Counted from the stretch's first letter, positions 34,036 to 42,655 are shown. The stretch: DNA of 64,000 bases from Clostridiaceae bacterium (GCA_012728015.1 JAAYFY010000046.1:1-64000), one strand, 5' to 3'. Translations and numbers: made by a program. Notes: a model not told the origin generated them from the letters alone.

Positions 34036-35052
34036 ATGCCTGCGGTTTCTTTTGATGATTTGCCTGATATTGCAGTTGAGTTTCTCAATTATATGCTTAC
34101 TATCCGTAACAAATCTGAAAAAACTGTTCAGGAATATTATTATGATCTACGTACCTTCTTTCGCTATATCAAGCTGACAAAACATTCCGGTTTTAAGGAC
34201 GCGGATTTTGACACAATTGATCCCAGGGATATTACACTGGATGACATAAAAAAAATCGATCTTGCCGATCTATACAGCTTTATGTCGTATACCAGCCGCA
34301 TGCGCGATAATACGGCCGTAACCCGCGCCAGGAAGGTCGCTTCCTTAAGATCCTTCTATAAATACCTGTTTTCCAAGGTCAAGCTGATAGATTATAATCC
34401 TGCCGCAGAGTTGGATTCACCGAAGGTTGTACATCGGTTGCCGAAGTATCTCAACATTGACGAGAGTATCCAATTATTGGAAAGCGTTGAGGGAAACAAT
34501 AGGGAAAGGGATTATGCCATCCTTGTCCTCTTCCTCAACTGCGGCCTCCGGTTATCGGAACTGGTGGGCATAAACCTTTCAAATATCCGCAACGGTAAGC
34601 TTACCGTTATTGGTAAAGGCAACAAGGAGCGAACCATATACCTGAACCAGGCATGCCTGGATGCAATAGACGCATATCTTCGCGTCAGGCCTGTTGAAGG
34701 AGTAAAGGATAAAAACGCGCTGTTTTTAAGCGAGAGAAAACAGAGAATAAGCCCCAAAACTGTCCAGTACCTGGTTAAGAAATACATAGGAAAAGCAGGT
34801 CTCGATACGCGGAAATATTCAACCCACAAGCTCAGGCACACGGCAGCCACCCTCATGTACAAGCACGGGAATGTGGATATCCGCGCGCTGCAGTCCATAC
34901 TGGGACATCAAAGCATATCCACCACTGAAATCTACACCCACGTGGATGACGAGCAGCTTCGCAGGGCCGTTGACAGCAATCCGCTTTCACGTTACACAGG
35001 TCCTTCACAGAAGAAGGCCAGAATACCCAAAGCTGATGACAATAATAAATGA
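34036..35052 (+). CDS. Tyrosine recombinase of the XerC/XerD type
   Basis: 338-aa site-specific recombinase. N-terminal SAM-like core-binding domain (about residues 1-130), then the catalytic domain with Arg in NCGLRLSEL, Lys in GKGNKER, H-x-x-R in STHKLRHTAATL, and His...Tyr in LGHQSISTTEIYTHV. Length and domain order fit chromosome-dimer resolution Xer proteins rather than phage integrases, and no mobile element or att site is visible nearby. GAAAGGATG is 5 nt before the ATG. Confidence 0.92.
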   Translation: MPAVSFDDLPDIAVEFLNYMLTIRNKSEKTVQEYYYDLRTFFRYIKLTKHSGFKDADFDTIDPRDITLDDIKKIDLADLYSFMSYTSRMRDNTAVTRARKVASLRSFYKYLFSKVKLIDYNPAAELDSPKVVHRLPKYLNIDESIQLLESVEGNNRERDYAILVLFLNCGLRLSELVGINLSNIRNGKLTVIGKGNKERTIYLNQACLDAIDAYLRVRPVEGVKDKNALFLSERKQRISPKTVQYLVKKYIGKAGLDTRKYSTHKLRHTAATLMYKHGNVDIRALQSILGHQSISTTEIYTHVDDEQLRRAVDSNPLSRYTGPSQKKARIPKADDNNK

Positions 35053-35064
35053 TATTATAAGAGT

Positions 35065-35109
35065 GTCATTGCGAGCAAAGCGAAGCTGAGCGCGGTAATC
35101 TCAGGGCTT
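35065..35109. repeat. Dispersed palindromic repeat, copy 3 (one end)
   Basis: GTCATTGCGAGC-AAAGCGAAGC-TGAGCGCGGTAATCTC: a partial copy of the element at 10119-10202 (reverse orientation). Its inner end overlaps the last codons and stop of the YkgJ-type gene. Confidence 0.7.
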
Positions 35110-35355
35110 CGTGGCATGTTCCAGCGTGTTCAGGTATCTCCAGGCATGGTCATCATTGTCTCCGCACATTTCATGGGTCGGCTCAAGGGAAACACACACG
35201 GCCGGCCTTTCAGGCTTTCCGAACAAACGGCAGAGGTTGTCCTCGGTAAGGTTTACACACCTTTCCCCTGCCCTCTTCCCTTCCGGCATTCCGGGAATGG
35301 GAGATGATATGGATATAACAACGCAGCATGCGCCGCATCCGGGTCTGCATTCCAT
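35101..35355 (-). CDS. YkgJ-type cysteine-cluster protein
   Basis: 84 aa. N-terminal CRPGCGACCVV followed by further cysteines (ERCVNL, NLCRLF, AVCVSLEP, MCGD) matching the YkgJ family, which is thought to bind an Fe-S or zinc cluster. Function unknown. ATG at 35355 is preferred with AAGTGAG upstream; an in-frame GTG at 35367 is also possible. The 3' end is overlapped by the dispersed repeat, and the region upstream is a 7-bp tandem tract. Confidence 0.82.
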   Translation of the reverse strand: MECRPGCGACCVVISISSPIPGMPEGKRAGERCVNLTEDNLCRLFGKPERPAVCVSLEPTHEMCGDNDDHAWRYLNTLEHATKP

Positions 35356-35365
35356 CGATTTTCTC

Positions 35366-35416
35366 ACTTTCTCTGCTCTCTGTTCTCTGTTTTCTGTTCT
35401 CTGATCTCTGTTCTCT
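35366..35416. repeat. 7-bp tandem repeat (TTCTCTG-like, about seven copies)
   Basis: Consecutive units TTCTCTG, CTCTCTG, TTCTCTG, TTTTCTG, TTCTCTG, ATCTCTG, TTCTCTA. It occupies the gap between the YkgJ-type gene and the stop of the M18 gene. Confidence 0.75.
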
Positions 35417-36938
35417 ATTTAACAAACCCATAGTAACCTTTGTAAGCCGCGTATACATCTGCCTTGCTGACCACTTCAAAGGGCGCGTGCATGGATAATA
35501 CCGGAACGCCAACGTCTATTACATCCACGCCCAGGTTGGCAATCATCATGGCTATGGTGCCGCCGCCGCCTTTGTCGACCGCCCCCAACTCGGTGATATG
35601 CCAGGGGACCTGGTTTTCATTGAAAAGCCTGCGTATCTCTCCTACAAACTCGGCATGCGCGTCGCTGGCGCCTGATTTTCCCTTCGATCCGCCGAATTTC
35701 ATAATGGCGATACCTTTTCCGAGGTAGGCGGCGTTCAGCTTATCATGGGTGCCTTCAAAATTAGGATCAACGGCCGCATTAACATCCGCCGACAGCATCT
35801 TTGAGCTATACAGGCAGGAACGCAGCAGGCGGTCGCTGTACTCGCCCCCGGTTGTGAGCGCGCAGAGATCTGCAAGGAAGTTTTCCAGGGCACGGGACTG
35901 GGCGCCGGTGTTTCCTACACTGCCGATTTCCTCCTTGTCGGTAAGGACGCAGACAGCTGTATACTCTGGTTTAACGGTATCGAGAATGGCCATCAGGGCC
36001 GGATATGCGCATACCCTGTCATCATGACCGTAGGCGCCTATCATACTCCTGTCGAACCCGATATCCTGGGCCTTGAAGGCTGGTACCATCTGAAGTTCAG
36101 AAGATACAAAATCCTCTTCGGTAATGCCGTATTTCTCGTTGAGGATCTTAAGTATATTGAGTTTGAATCTGTCCTTGGCTTCCTTATCAGGATCCGGGCG
36201 CGATCCGACGAGAACGTTCATATCCTCGCCCTTGAAGGCTTCATTCAGTTTTTTCTCCATCTGTTCCTTCGCAAGATGCGGCAGCAGGTCAGTAATGGTA
36301 AATACGGGATCGCCCGGGTCTTCACCAATGCTGATATCTATGATGGAACCATCGGCCTTCACGATGGTACCATGGAGCGCAAGGGGAATTGTTAGCCACT
36401 GGTATTTCTTGATACCTCCATAATAATGGGTTTTCAGAAATACCATATCAGTTGATTCATAAAGCGGATTCTGCTTGATATCCACCCTTGGCGAGTCAAT
36501 ATGGGCGCCGATCATTCGCGTGCCTTCTTCACATGGTTTTTCGCCAATGACGGCCAGTAACATCAGCTTCTTCCTGACAATACGGTAAACTTTATCACCG
36601 GGATTCAGCGGTGTTTTTTCACTCAGGATCTTCTCTATGTCAACAAAACCATTGCGGATGGCCAGATCTTCGGCTTCCCGCACAAACTCCCTTTCGGTCT
36701 TGGCCTTGTCCAGAAAAGCCTTATAGCCTTTGCTGAACTTCTCGATCTTGCTTTCGGTCATGGTTTTATTATCCCAGGCATTGACTGGTTTATAAACAAG
36801 GTTCTTCGCGCTTACTGCAGTTTCATTAGCCTTATTCTTTGGGGGTCTTCCTCTTCTTTTAGCCGGTTTTTCGTGAGGTTCTGCAACAGCTTCCGGGTTT
36901 TTTCTTGGTCTTCCGCGTTTTCTTTTCTCTTCAGCCAT
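35415..36938 (-). CDS. M18-family aminopeptidase with N-terminal AT-hooks
   Basis: About 507 aa. The catalytic domain is a dinuclear-metal M18 aminopeptidase: GAHIDSPRVD (His and Asp ligands), YGHDDRVCAY, TDKEEIGSVGNTGAQS (catalytic Glu and ligand), and a C-terminal His in LSMHAPFE. The first 45 residues are unusual: two AT-hook cores, KRKRGRPRK and KRRGRPPKNK, joined by a Pro/Glu-rich linker. Start at ATG 36938, with AGGAG 8 nt upstream; the in-frame TTG at 36944 is too close to that site. It releases N-terminal residues from peptides; the AT-hooks suggest nucleoid association (inference). Confidence 0.92.
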   Translation of the reverse strand: MAEEKRKRGRPRKNPEAVAEPHEKPAKRRGRPPKNKANETAVSAKNLVYKPVNAWDNKTMTESKIEKFSKGYKAFLDKAKTEREFVREAEDLAIRNGFVDIEKILSEKTPLNPGDKVYRIVRKKLMLLAVIGEKPCEEGTRMIGAHIDSPRVDIKQNPLYESTDMVFLKTHYYGGIKKYQWLTIPLALHGTIVKADGSIIDISIGEDPGDPVFTITDLLPHLAKEQMEKKLNEAFKGEDMNVLVGSRPDPDKEAKDRFKLNILKILNEKYGITEEDFVSSELQMVPAFKAQDIGFDRSMIGAYGHDDRVCAYPALMAILDTVKPEYTAVCVLTDKEEIGSVGNTGAQSRALENFLADLCALTTGGEYSDRLLRSCLYSSKMLSADVNAAVDPNFEGTHDKLNAAYLGKGIAIMKFGGSKGKSGASDAHAEFVGEIRRLFNENQVPWHITELGAVDKGGGGTIAMMIANLGVDVIDVGVPVLSMHAPFEVVSKADVYAAYKGYYGFVK

Positions 36939-37096
36939 ATTCAATTCTCCTTTCTGCCATCCGGAATCCTTTTACTATGACATTTATGCTGTGACATTTG
37001 TATTATCGGATGCTGAAAATTACATTTTATATTATACCATTATATTCCCTGTGATAATATTTCCAATGCAAAATAAGGTAATTTAATAAAGAAGCG

Positions 37097-37125
37097 GTCA
37101 CAGCCCATCGAACTGTGGCTGTGAC
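37097..37125 (-). terminator. Terminator of spoIVA
   Basis: 9-bp stem GTCACAGCC/GGCTGTGAC; on the minus strand it is followed by CGCTTCTTTATT. Confidence 0.6.
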
Positions 37126-37170
37126 ACGCCCGGAATCAGAAATGCGAAAGGCCTTATCCTTGGTGTCGGT

Positions 37171-38652
37171 TCAGAGTATTATACATATCAATCCACCGCT
37201 GCCTTCATTGATGATCTTCTGCAGCGTTTCCTGAAGCTTCAGCTGGGCATCTTCCGGCATCCTGAAAAGCTTGTTCTGGAGGCCCTCTGAAATCAGCTCA
37301 TGGAGAGATTTTCCGAATATATTGGATTCCCAGAGTTTTTCCGGAGCACCCTCGAATTCCTTCAGGAGATAATTGACCAATTCCTCGGATTGCTTTTCTG
37401 AACCTACCAGAGGAGCGATTTCAGTTTCGATATCGGCCCGGATCATATGGATGGAAGGCGCGCTTCCCCTGAGTTTGATACCGAATCTGCTTCCCTGTCT
37501 TATGATTTCCGGGGGCTCCAGGGTCAGTTCATCGATACTGGGTGTTACAACGCCGTAACCCTTTGTTCTGACTTCAGAAAGGGCATTTGCTATTTTTGAG
37601 TATTCCGCCCTTATAGCCGACAATTCTTTCAGGACTGAGAACAGGCGCTGCTCACCATCGATTTCAAGGCCGGTTTCCTCTTTGACTACCTTAAAGAAAA
37701 GCCCGTCAGATGGCTTCATTTCCAGGCTGACCTCGCCTGTACCCATCTTGACATCCTGGATGGAAGTCTTGCTTAAAAAATCATATATGCCGAATCTTTC
37801 CGCCGCATCATATACATTCTGTACCGTTGACCTGTCCTGGAACGAATCCATGATTGCGTTGACCAAGTCTTTCCTGAGCCAGTGTTCGTTATCCAGGGAA
37901 AGGATCCAGCCGGGAAGATTGAAGCTGATTTCACGCACCGGGAAGTCAAGAAGAATACCGTTCATAACCCTGTTTATGGATTGTATGCCCAGATTGAGGC
38001 AGTCGACGGGGATGACCGGCTTGCTGTATTTTTTGCTTAATTCTTCGGCCATCGTTTTGACTTCGGCGCTTTCGGGGGATGTTGAGTTAAGCAGTACCAC
38101 AAAGGGCTTTCCTGAAGCCTTAAGCTCGTTGATTACCTGCTCTTCTGCTTCTTCATACTCTTCCCTGGGGATATTGGTAAAGGAACCGTCAGCTGTAACA
38201 AGTACTCCAATGGTGGAATGGTCGCTGATGACCTTTCTTGTACCAATGGCGGCCGCCTCCTCAAAGGGTATGTCATAATCATACCAGGGCGTCTTTACCA
38301 TTCTGGGCACTTCGCCTTCCATATGGCCGACGGCGCTCTTGACCATATAGCCAACGCAGTCCACGAGCCTGACCCGCATGTTTACGTTATCGTCCATGGT
38401 TACGGTAACCGCTTCATTGGGGACGAATTTTGGCTCGGTGGTCATAATCATCCGTCCTGATGCGCTCTGGGGTGTCTCATCCACGGCCCTTTCCCTGTCA
38501 TACGGGTTCTGAATATTCGGCAAGACCAGGGAATCCATAAAACGCTTGATAAAAGTTGATTTGCCGGTCCGGACCGGACCCACTACTCCTATGTATATAT
38601 CGCCCTTTGTCCTTTCCGCAATGTCGCTGTATATGCTGTACAAAGCTTCCAC
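37171..38652 (-). CDS. spoIVA: Stage IV sporulation protein A
   Basis: ATPase that polymerises into the basement layer of the spore coat. 493 aa from GTG 38652, matching the family length; AGGGGG is 7 nt upstream. The Walker A motif GPVRTGKSTF near the N-terminus, IMTTEPKFVPN, VRLVDCVGYMV and the C-terminus GGLICIIL are all characteristic. The upstream in-frame ATG at 38706 would add 18 residues not found in the family. Presence of this gene is good evidence that the organism forms endospores. Confidence 0.97.
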   Translation of the reverse strand: MEALYSIYSDIAERTKGDIYIGVVGPVRTGKSTFIKRFMDSLVLPNIQNPYDRERAVDETPQSASGRMIMTTEPKFVPNEAVTVTMDDNVNMRVRLVDCVGYMVKSAVGHMEGEVPRMVKTPWYDYDIPFEEAAAIGTRKVISDHSTIGVLVTADGSFTNIPREEYEEAEEQVINELKASGKPFVVLLNSTSPESAEVKTMAEELSKKYSKPVIPVDCLNLGIQSINRVMNGILLDFPVREISFNLPGWILSLDNEHWLRKDLVNAIMDSFQDRSTVQNVYDAAERFGIYDFLSKTSIQDVKMGTGEVSLEMKPSDGLFFKVVKEETGLEIDGEQRLFSVLKELSAIRAEYSKIANALSEVRTKGYGVVTPSIDELTLEPPEIIRQGSRFGIKLRGSAPSIHMIRADIETEIAPLVGSEKQSEELVNYLLKEFEGAPEKLWESNIFGKSLHELISEGLQNKLFRMPEDAQLKLQETLQKIINEGSGGLICIIL

Positions 38653-38761
38653 GGCCAATCCCCCTCTGTTAAAGCCTGGGGCACATGCAACAATAGCATG
38701 GCCCATGGGTCAGTATAAGTATATTGGCCGTCAAGACGATATATGAAAGATTTTATTTAAA

Positions 38762-38835
38762 AAACCATGGGGACAGTCCCCATGGTTTGTCATGGTTTGC
38801 CATGGTTTTGAAAGATCACGGGGACCGCCCCCGTG
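38762..38835. terminator. Double hairpin and CATGGTTT repeats between gntR and spoIVA
   Basis: Hairpin 1: AAACCATGGGGA/TCCCCATGGTTT with a CAG loop (38762-38788); on the minus strand TTTAAAT follows, so it terminates gntR. Hairpin 2: CACGGGG/CCCCGTG (38817-38835). Between them are three direct CATGGTTT copies. Confidence 0.7.
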
Positions 38836-38839
38836 GTTT

Positions 38840-39583
38840 CTATTTATGGTTTTCGAAAGACAACAGGCATTTGTCAGCCCTGTACTTAGTGATGATATAC
38901 TCAACGGGCTGGCCGTTTTTGGCAAACAGTATGTTGTTCACCTTGATCAGGGGCTGCCCTGGCTGTACCTTGAGATAGCCAGCATCCCTTTGGTCGGTAT
39001 AGACTATTTCAAGCATACTCTTAGATGTGTTGGGAATCAGCGGATATTTTCCTCGAAGAATATCGTGGGAAGGCTTTTTCATCTTGATATCCTCGCAGAT
39101 ATCCGGAAAATGGTACAGCGGTATATATGAGATATTCAGCGAGATCACTTCTTCGCCATGATTGTTTATGTAGGTAATAGCCGCAAACTCGGCCGGCATA
39201 TCGTGTTTGAGCCCGAACAATTCGGACAGATTCTTATCCTTATCGCTCGAGATGATCTCCATATACACGATATTCTTATCAGACGGGTTCTTGCTGTCCA
39301 GTATGGAACCGGTGAAACCTGTATAGTCCTTGATATGGATATGGGTTTTCCGTGTTGAAACGAAGGTCCCTTTTCCCTTTTGTTTATATAAATGGCCACT
39401 GGCCGTCAGTTCATTTATTGCCTGACGTACCGTTGGCCTGCTTATATCGTACATTTCACAGAATTCCTGCTCTGAAGGGATTTTGGAGTTTTCTTTAAAC
39501 TCACCTTTTTCAATCTTTTCAAGTATGAGATTCTTCAGCTGGTAATATAGCGGTACATTACTATACTTGTTTATGTCTACCAT
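38840..39583 (-). CDS. GntR-family transcriptional regulator (HutC/UTRA type)
   Basis: About 247 aa. N-terminal winged helix (LYYQLKNLILEKI, SEQEFCEMYDISRPTVRQAINELTASGHLYKQKGKGTFV) and a C-terminal UTRA ligand-binding domain. ATG 39583 is preferred with GGAGGG 7 nt upstream. It follows purB on the same strand but has its own promoter, with a TTAC-N8-GTAA dyad near the start of transcription; a related dyad lies upstream of purB. It probably represses itself and purB; the ligand is unknown. Confidence 0.92.
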   Translation of the reverse strand: MVDINKYSNVPLYYQLKNLILEKIEKGEFKENSKIPSEQEFCEMYDISRPTVRQAINELTASGHLYKQKGKGTFVSTRKTHIHIKDYTGFTGSILDSKNPSDKNIVYMEIISSDKDKNLSELFGLKHDMPAEFAAITYINNHGEEVISLNISYIPLYHFPDICEDIKMKKPSHDILRGKYPLIPNTSKSMLEIVYTDQRDAGYLKVQPGQPLIKVNNILFAKNGQPVEYIITKYRADKCLLSFENHK

Positions 39584-39599
39584 ACCAAAACCCTCCATC

Positions 39600-39651
39600 G
39601 CATTACATAATGACGTAAAGACAATATAACATTAATCGGAAAGATATTCAA
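39600..39651 (-). promoter_or_regulatory. gntR promoter and dyad operator
   Basis: Minus strand TTGAAT (39651-39646), 17 nt, TATATT (39628-39623). Immediately downstream, plus-strand GCATTACATAATGACGTAA (39600-39618) contains TTAC-N8-GTAA; it covers the expected start site. Confidence 0.65.
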
Positions 39652-39690
39652 TAGATGTTAATGTATTTTTTTGAAGACATTTGTACATTC

Positions 39691-41121
39691 TTATAAATTG
39701 AGGTCCACGTGTACATCTGTGACTTGGTTGGCTTCCAGCAAGGGATAGACATGCTCTTCAAGAAACTCGTCCACCTGCTGCGGGCAGCGCCCTATGTAAT
39801 TTTCCGGCTTCAGAACTTCCTTAATATCCTCCAGTGACAGGCCAAATGCCGGGTCACCGGCTATGCGCTCAATCAGGTCATTGGGCTGTCCGTCATTCTT
39901 CACCCTGCCGGCTGAGGCCAAGGAGTGCTGTCTGATTCTTTCGTGAAGTTCCTGCCTGTCTCCGCCTTTCTTAACTGCCTCCATAAGGATGTTTTCTGTG
40001 GCCATAAAGGGGAGCTCTTCCATGACATGCTTTTCAATGACCCTTGGATAGACCACGATACCATCGGCTATGTTTTGGTAAATGTTAAGGATGGAATCCA
40101 GGGCCAGGTATGCTTCAGGAATGCTTATGCGGCGGTTGGCCGAATCATCCAGGGTCCTCTCAAGCCATTGGGTGGATGCGGTAATGGCAGGATTTAACGC
40201 GTTCACGATCACGTATCTTGCCAGCGCTGAAATCCTCTCGCTGCGCATGGGGTTTCTCTTGTACGCCATGGCCGAAGAGCCGATCTGTTTTCTTTCAAAT
40301 GGCTCCTCAAGCTCTTTCAGGTTTGCCAGCAGGCGCATATCATTGCTGAATTTATATGCGCTTTGGGCAACCGCGCTCAGGACGTTGAGTATCCTCGAAT
40401 CCTGCTTCCTTGAGTATGTCTGGCCTGAAACCGGCATTATCTCATGGTAACCTATCTTTTCGGCTATCAGTTTCTCCAGCTCTTTGACCTTTTCGTGATC
40501 TCCATCGAAAAGGGCAAGAAAGCTTGCCTGGGTTCCTGTTGTGCCCTTGTTTCCCAAAAGCCGCAGGTGCGAAATAACAAAATCCAGTTCCTCAATATCA
40601 AGCATCAAATCCTGAATCCAAAGGCATGCCCTTTTACCCACGGTTACAAGTTGTGCCGGCTGAAAATGGGTATAGCCCAGCGTGGGCACATCCTTGTAAG
40701 ACTTGGCGAAACGGCTGAGTTTAAGAATCACTGAGAGGACCTTTTCCCTGATAATTCTCAGAGCCTTGTGAAAGATGATTATGTCGGTGTTGTCACAAAC
40801 AAAGCATGAAGTAGCACCCAAATGAATTATCCCTTTCGCCTTTTTGCACTGGGCACCGTAAGCGCGGATATGGGACATGACATCATGACGTGTCTCTCTT
40901 TCTATCTCTTCAGCCAACTCGTAGTTTATATCATCGCGAAAGGCCTTCAATTCATCGATCTGTTCCTGGGTAATATCAAGCCCAAGCTCCTTCTGGGCTT
41001 CGGCAAGGGCAATCCACAGCGTGCGCCAGGTTTTGAACTTGGTGTCGGGCGAAAAAAGCTCCAGCATCTCTCTACTGGCATATCTTGAACTGAACGGACT
41101 TTCGTAAGAGCTCCTGGACAA
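39691..41121 (-). CDS. purB: Adenylosuccinate lyase
   Basis: Acts twice in purine synthesis (SAICAR to AICAR; adenylosuccinate to AMP). About 476 aa, the longer form that begins SSYESPFSSRYAS. The signature GSSAMAYKRNPMRSERI and the GTTGTQASFLALF and YTHFQPAQ motifs are clear. TTG 41121 is chosen with GGAGGT 7 nt upstream; the longer ORF from 41172 reads through the ribosome site and the putative operator. Its upstream region carries a GntR-type dyad (41164-41182). Confidence 0.95.
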   Translation of the reverse strand: MSRSSYESPFSSRYASREMLELFSPDTKFKTWRTLWIALAEAQKELGLDITQEQIDELKAFRDDINYELAEEIERETRHDVMSHIRAYGAQCKKAKGIIHLGATSCFVCDNTDIIIFHKALRIIREKVLSVILKLSRFAKSYKDVPTLGYTHFQPAQLVTVGKRACLWIQDLMLDIEELDFVISHLRLLGNKGTTGTQASFLALFDGDHEKVKELEKLIAEKIGYHEIMPVSGQTYSRKQDSRILNVLSAVAQSAYKFSNDMRLLANLKELEEPFERKQIGSSAMAYKRNPMRSERISALARYVIVNALNPAITASTQWLERTLDDSANRRISIPEAYLALDSILNIYQNIADGIVVYPRVIEKHVMEELPFMATENILMEAVKKGGDRQELHERIRQHSLASAGRVKNDGQPNDLIERIAGDPAFGLSLEDIKEVLKPENYIGRCPQQVDEFLEEHVYPLLEANQVTDVHVDLNL

Positions 41122-41163
41122 AGTGCGTACCTCCGAAAAAAACAGCAAAATACCACCACGTAA

Positions 41164-41190
41164 GCATGACATTACTACGTCACTACGTTA
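41164..41190 (-). promoter_or_regulatory. Putative GntR operator upstream of purB
   Basis: GCATGACATTACTACGTCA (41164-41182) contains TGAC-N8-GTCA and matches 14 of 19 positions of the box at the gntR promoter. A direct ACTACGT repeat (41174-41180 and 41182-41188) overlaps it. Confidence 0.55.
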
Positions 41191-41261
41191 ATACATAAAT
41201 ATATCATGTTAATGTTATGGCTGTGGTAGTAATTATATCTCTATTCATGAGAAAAATCCAG

Positions 41262-41296
41262 TAAAAAAAGAGTGAATTTTTAAGTTTATTCACTCT
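41262..41296 (-). terminator. Terminator of the aspartate aminotransferase gene
   Basis: 9-bp stem AGAGTGAAT/ATTCACTCT (41269-41277 and 41288-41296); on the minus strand followed by TTTTTTT. Confidence 0.85.
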
Positions 41297-41332
41297 GTAC
41301 AAAAATAATCGGGCTATTAAGGAAAAGGATAC

Positions 41333-42655
41333 TTATTGCAGTCGTTCCAGCGCGGCTATTTCAACGCAGACACATAGTATTTCAATGGCTTTTTCCAGTT
41401 CGTCTATGGGCGGATATGACGGCGCAAGCCGTATGTTTGTATCATCCGGATCATTTCCGTAAGGGAACGTGGCTCCCGCCGGGGTCAGGGTCACCCCTGC
41501 CTCTTTTGCCAGTTCCACAACCCGACGGGCACATCCCTTCATCACGTTAAAGCTTATGAAGTATCCCCCTCGCGGTTTGTGCCAATAGGCGATATTCTTG
41601 CCCCCCAGGTTTTTTTCCAGGATGTTGAATACGGTTTCAAATTTAGGTCTTAGAAACCCGGCTTGCTTTTTCATATGTTCCTTCAAGTTTTCCGGGTCCT
41701 TCAGAAAACGGACATGCAGCATCTGGTTGATCTTGTCAAAGCCGATTGTCTGAATGGCGATCTGCTTCTTAAGGTATGCGATATTCTCCGGGCTCGATGC
41801 CACCACGGCTATCCCCGCCCCCGGGAAAGTTATCTTCGAGGTAGACGAAAACATGTAAGCCCTGTGGGGATGGCCTGCCCTGCGGCACTCTTCTATCAGG
41901 TCCAGGAGCGTATCCTGGGTTTCATAGAGATGGTGGAACTGATATGCGTTATCCCACATGATGATGAAATCATCAGCGGCGGTTTTCATGGCCGCAAGGC
42001 GTCTTACCACACGGTCCGATAAGGTTATGCCTGTAGGGTTGCTATACATGGGGATACTCCACATTCCCTTGACAGAAGGATCTTTTGACACCAGTTCTTC
42101 CACCATGTCCATATCGGGCCCTTCCGATGTCATGGGAATTGTTATCAGATCAAACCCGAATTGCTCTGTAATGGCAAAATGGCGGTCATATCCCGGGCTG
42201 GGGCATAAAAACTTGAGTTTTCCCTGTTTGCCCCATGGTTGCTTAAAGCCGTTGAGACCAAGGAGTAGGGCCTTGCTTATAAGGTCATACATCAGGTTCA
42301 GGCTTGAGTTCCCGCCTACGATAATCTGGTCAACCGAGAGATTGAACAGCGAGGCGAATAATCTTTTCGCCTCAATGATCCCGTCCATGGCTCCATAATT
42401 ACGGCAATCGATTCCATCTTCGGAAACAAGGTTCTTTGCGTATTTGAAAAGGTCCATGGAAAGATCCAATTGGTCGCTGCCGGGCTTTCCCCTGGACATG
42501 TCCAGTTTCAGGCCTTGTTTCTTATATTCTTCATATTGCTTTAGGAGTTCATCTTTTCTTTCAGTCAGGCTTAAAGGGGCTATCTTTTTCTCATATGCCC
42601 TCCGGACATCTATATCCGGCTTCCTTCCTGGCGGCATTTCCATGACTTCATCCAT
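41333..42655 (-). CDS. Class I/II aminotransferase, Asp_aminotransf (PF12897-like)
   Basis: About 440-aa PLP enzyme resembling the aspartate aminotransferase subgroup 1c. Motifs: GGNSSLNLMYD, CPSPGYDRHF, PMYSNPTGITLS, the Asp-Asn-Ala-Tyr pair in MWDNAYQFHHL, the PLP lysine in FSSTSKITFPGAG, and the substrate-carboxylate Arg in NIRLAPSYP. It probably transfers amino groups between aspartate and 2-oxoglutarate, but other amino donors are possible. ATG 42655 is chosen with AGGAGG 7 nt upstream. Monocistronic with a terminator. Confidence 0.88.
   Translation of the reverse strand: MDEVMEMPPGRKPDIDVRRAYEKKIAPLSLTERKDELLKQYEEYKKQGLKLDMSRGKPGSDQLDLSMDLFKYAKNLVSEDGIDCRNYGAMDGIIEAKRLFASLFNLSVDQIIVGGNSSLNLMYDLISKALLLGLNGFKQPWGKQGKLKFLCPSPGYDRHFAITEQFGFDLITIPMTSEGPDMDMVEELVSKDPSVKGMWSIPMYSNPTGITLSDRVVRRLAAMKTAADDFIIMWDNAYQFHHLYETQDTLLDLIEECRRAGHPHRAYMFSSTSKITFPGAGIAVVASSPENIAYLKKQIAIQTIGFDKINQMLHVRFLKDPENLKEHMKKQAGFLRPKFETVFNILEKNLGGKNIAYWHKPRGGYFISFNVMKGCARRVVELAKEAGVTLTPAGATFPYGNDPDDTNIRLAPSYPPIDELEKAIEILCVCVEIAALERLQ

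Noticed and set aside
33837-34088. 83-aa minus-strand ORF in the 540-bp gap
   Set aside because: No ribosome site, overlaps the Xer gene start, and the sequence is low-complexity; treated as a chance ORF.
34036-35052. Phage integrase marking a mobile island
   Set aside because: The recombinase has Xer-like length and motifs; no att repeats, phage genes or tRNA junction lie nearby.
35366-35416. TRAP-binding (G/U)AG repeat array on the minus strand upstream of the YkgJ-type gene
   Set aside because: GAG triplets recur every 7 nt, but TRAP needs spacers of 2-3 nt (period 5-6). The same periodicity occurs at non-leader positions, so a simple tandem repeat is the better explanation.
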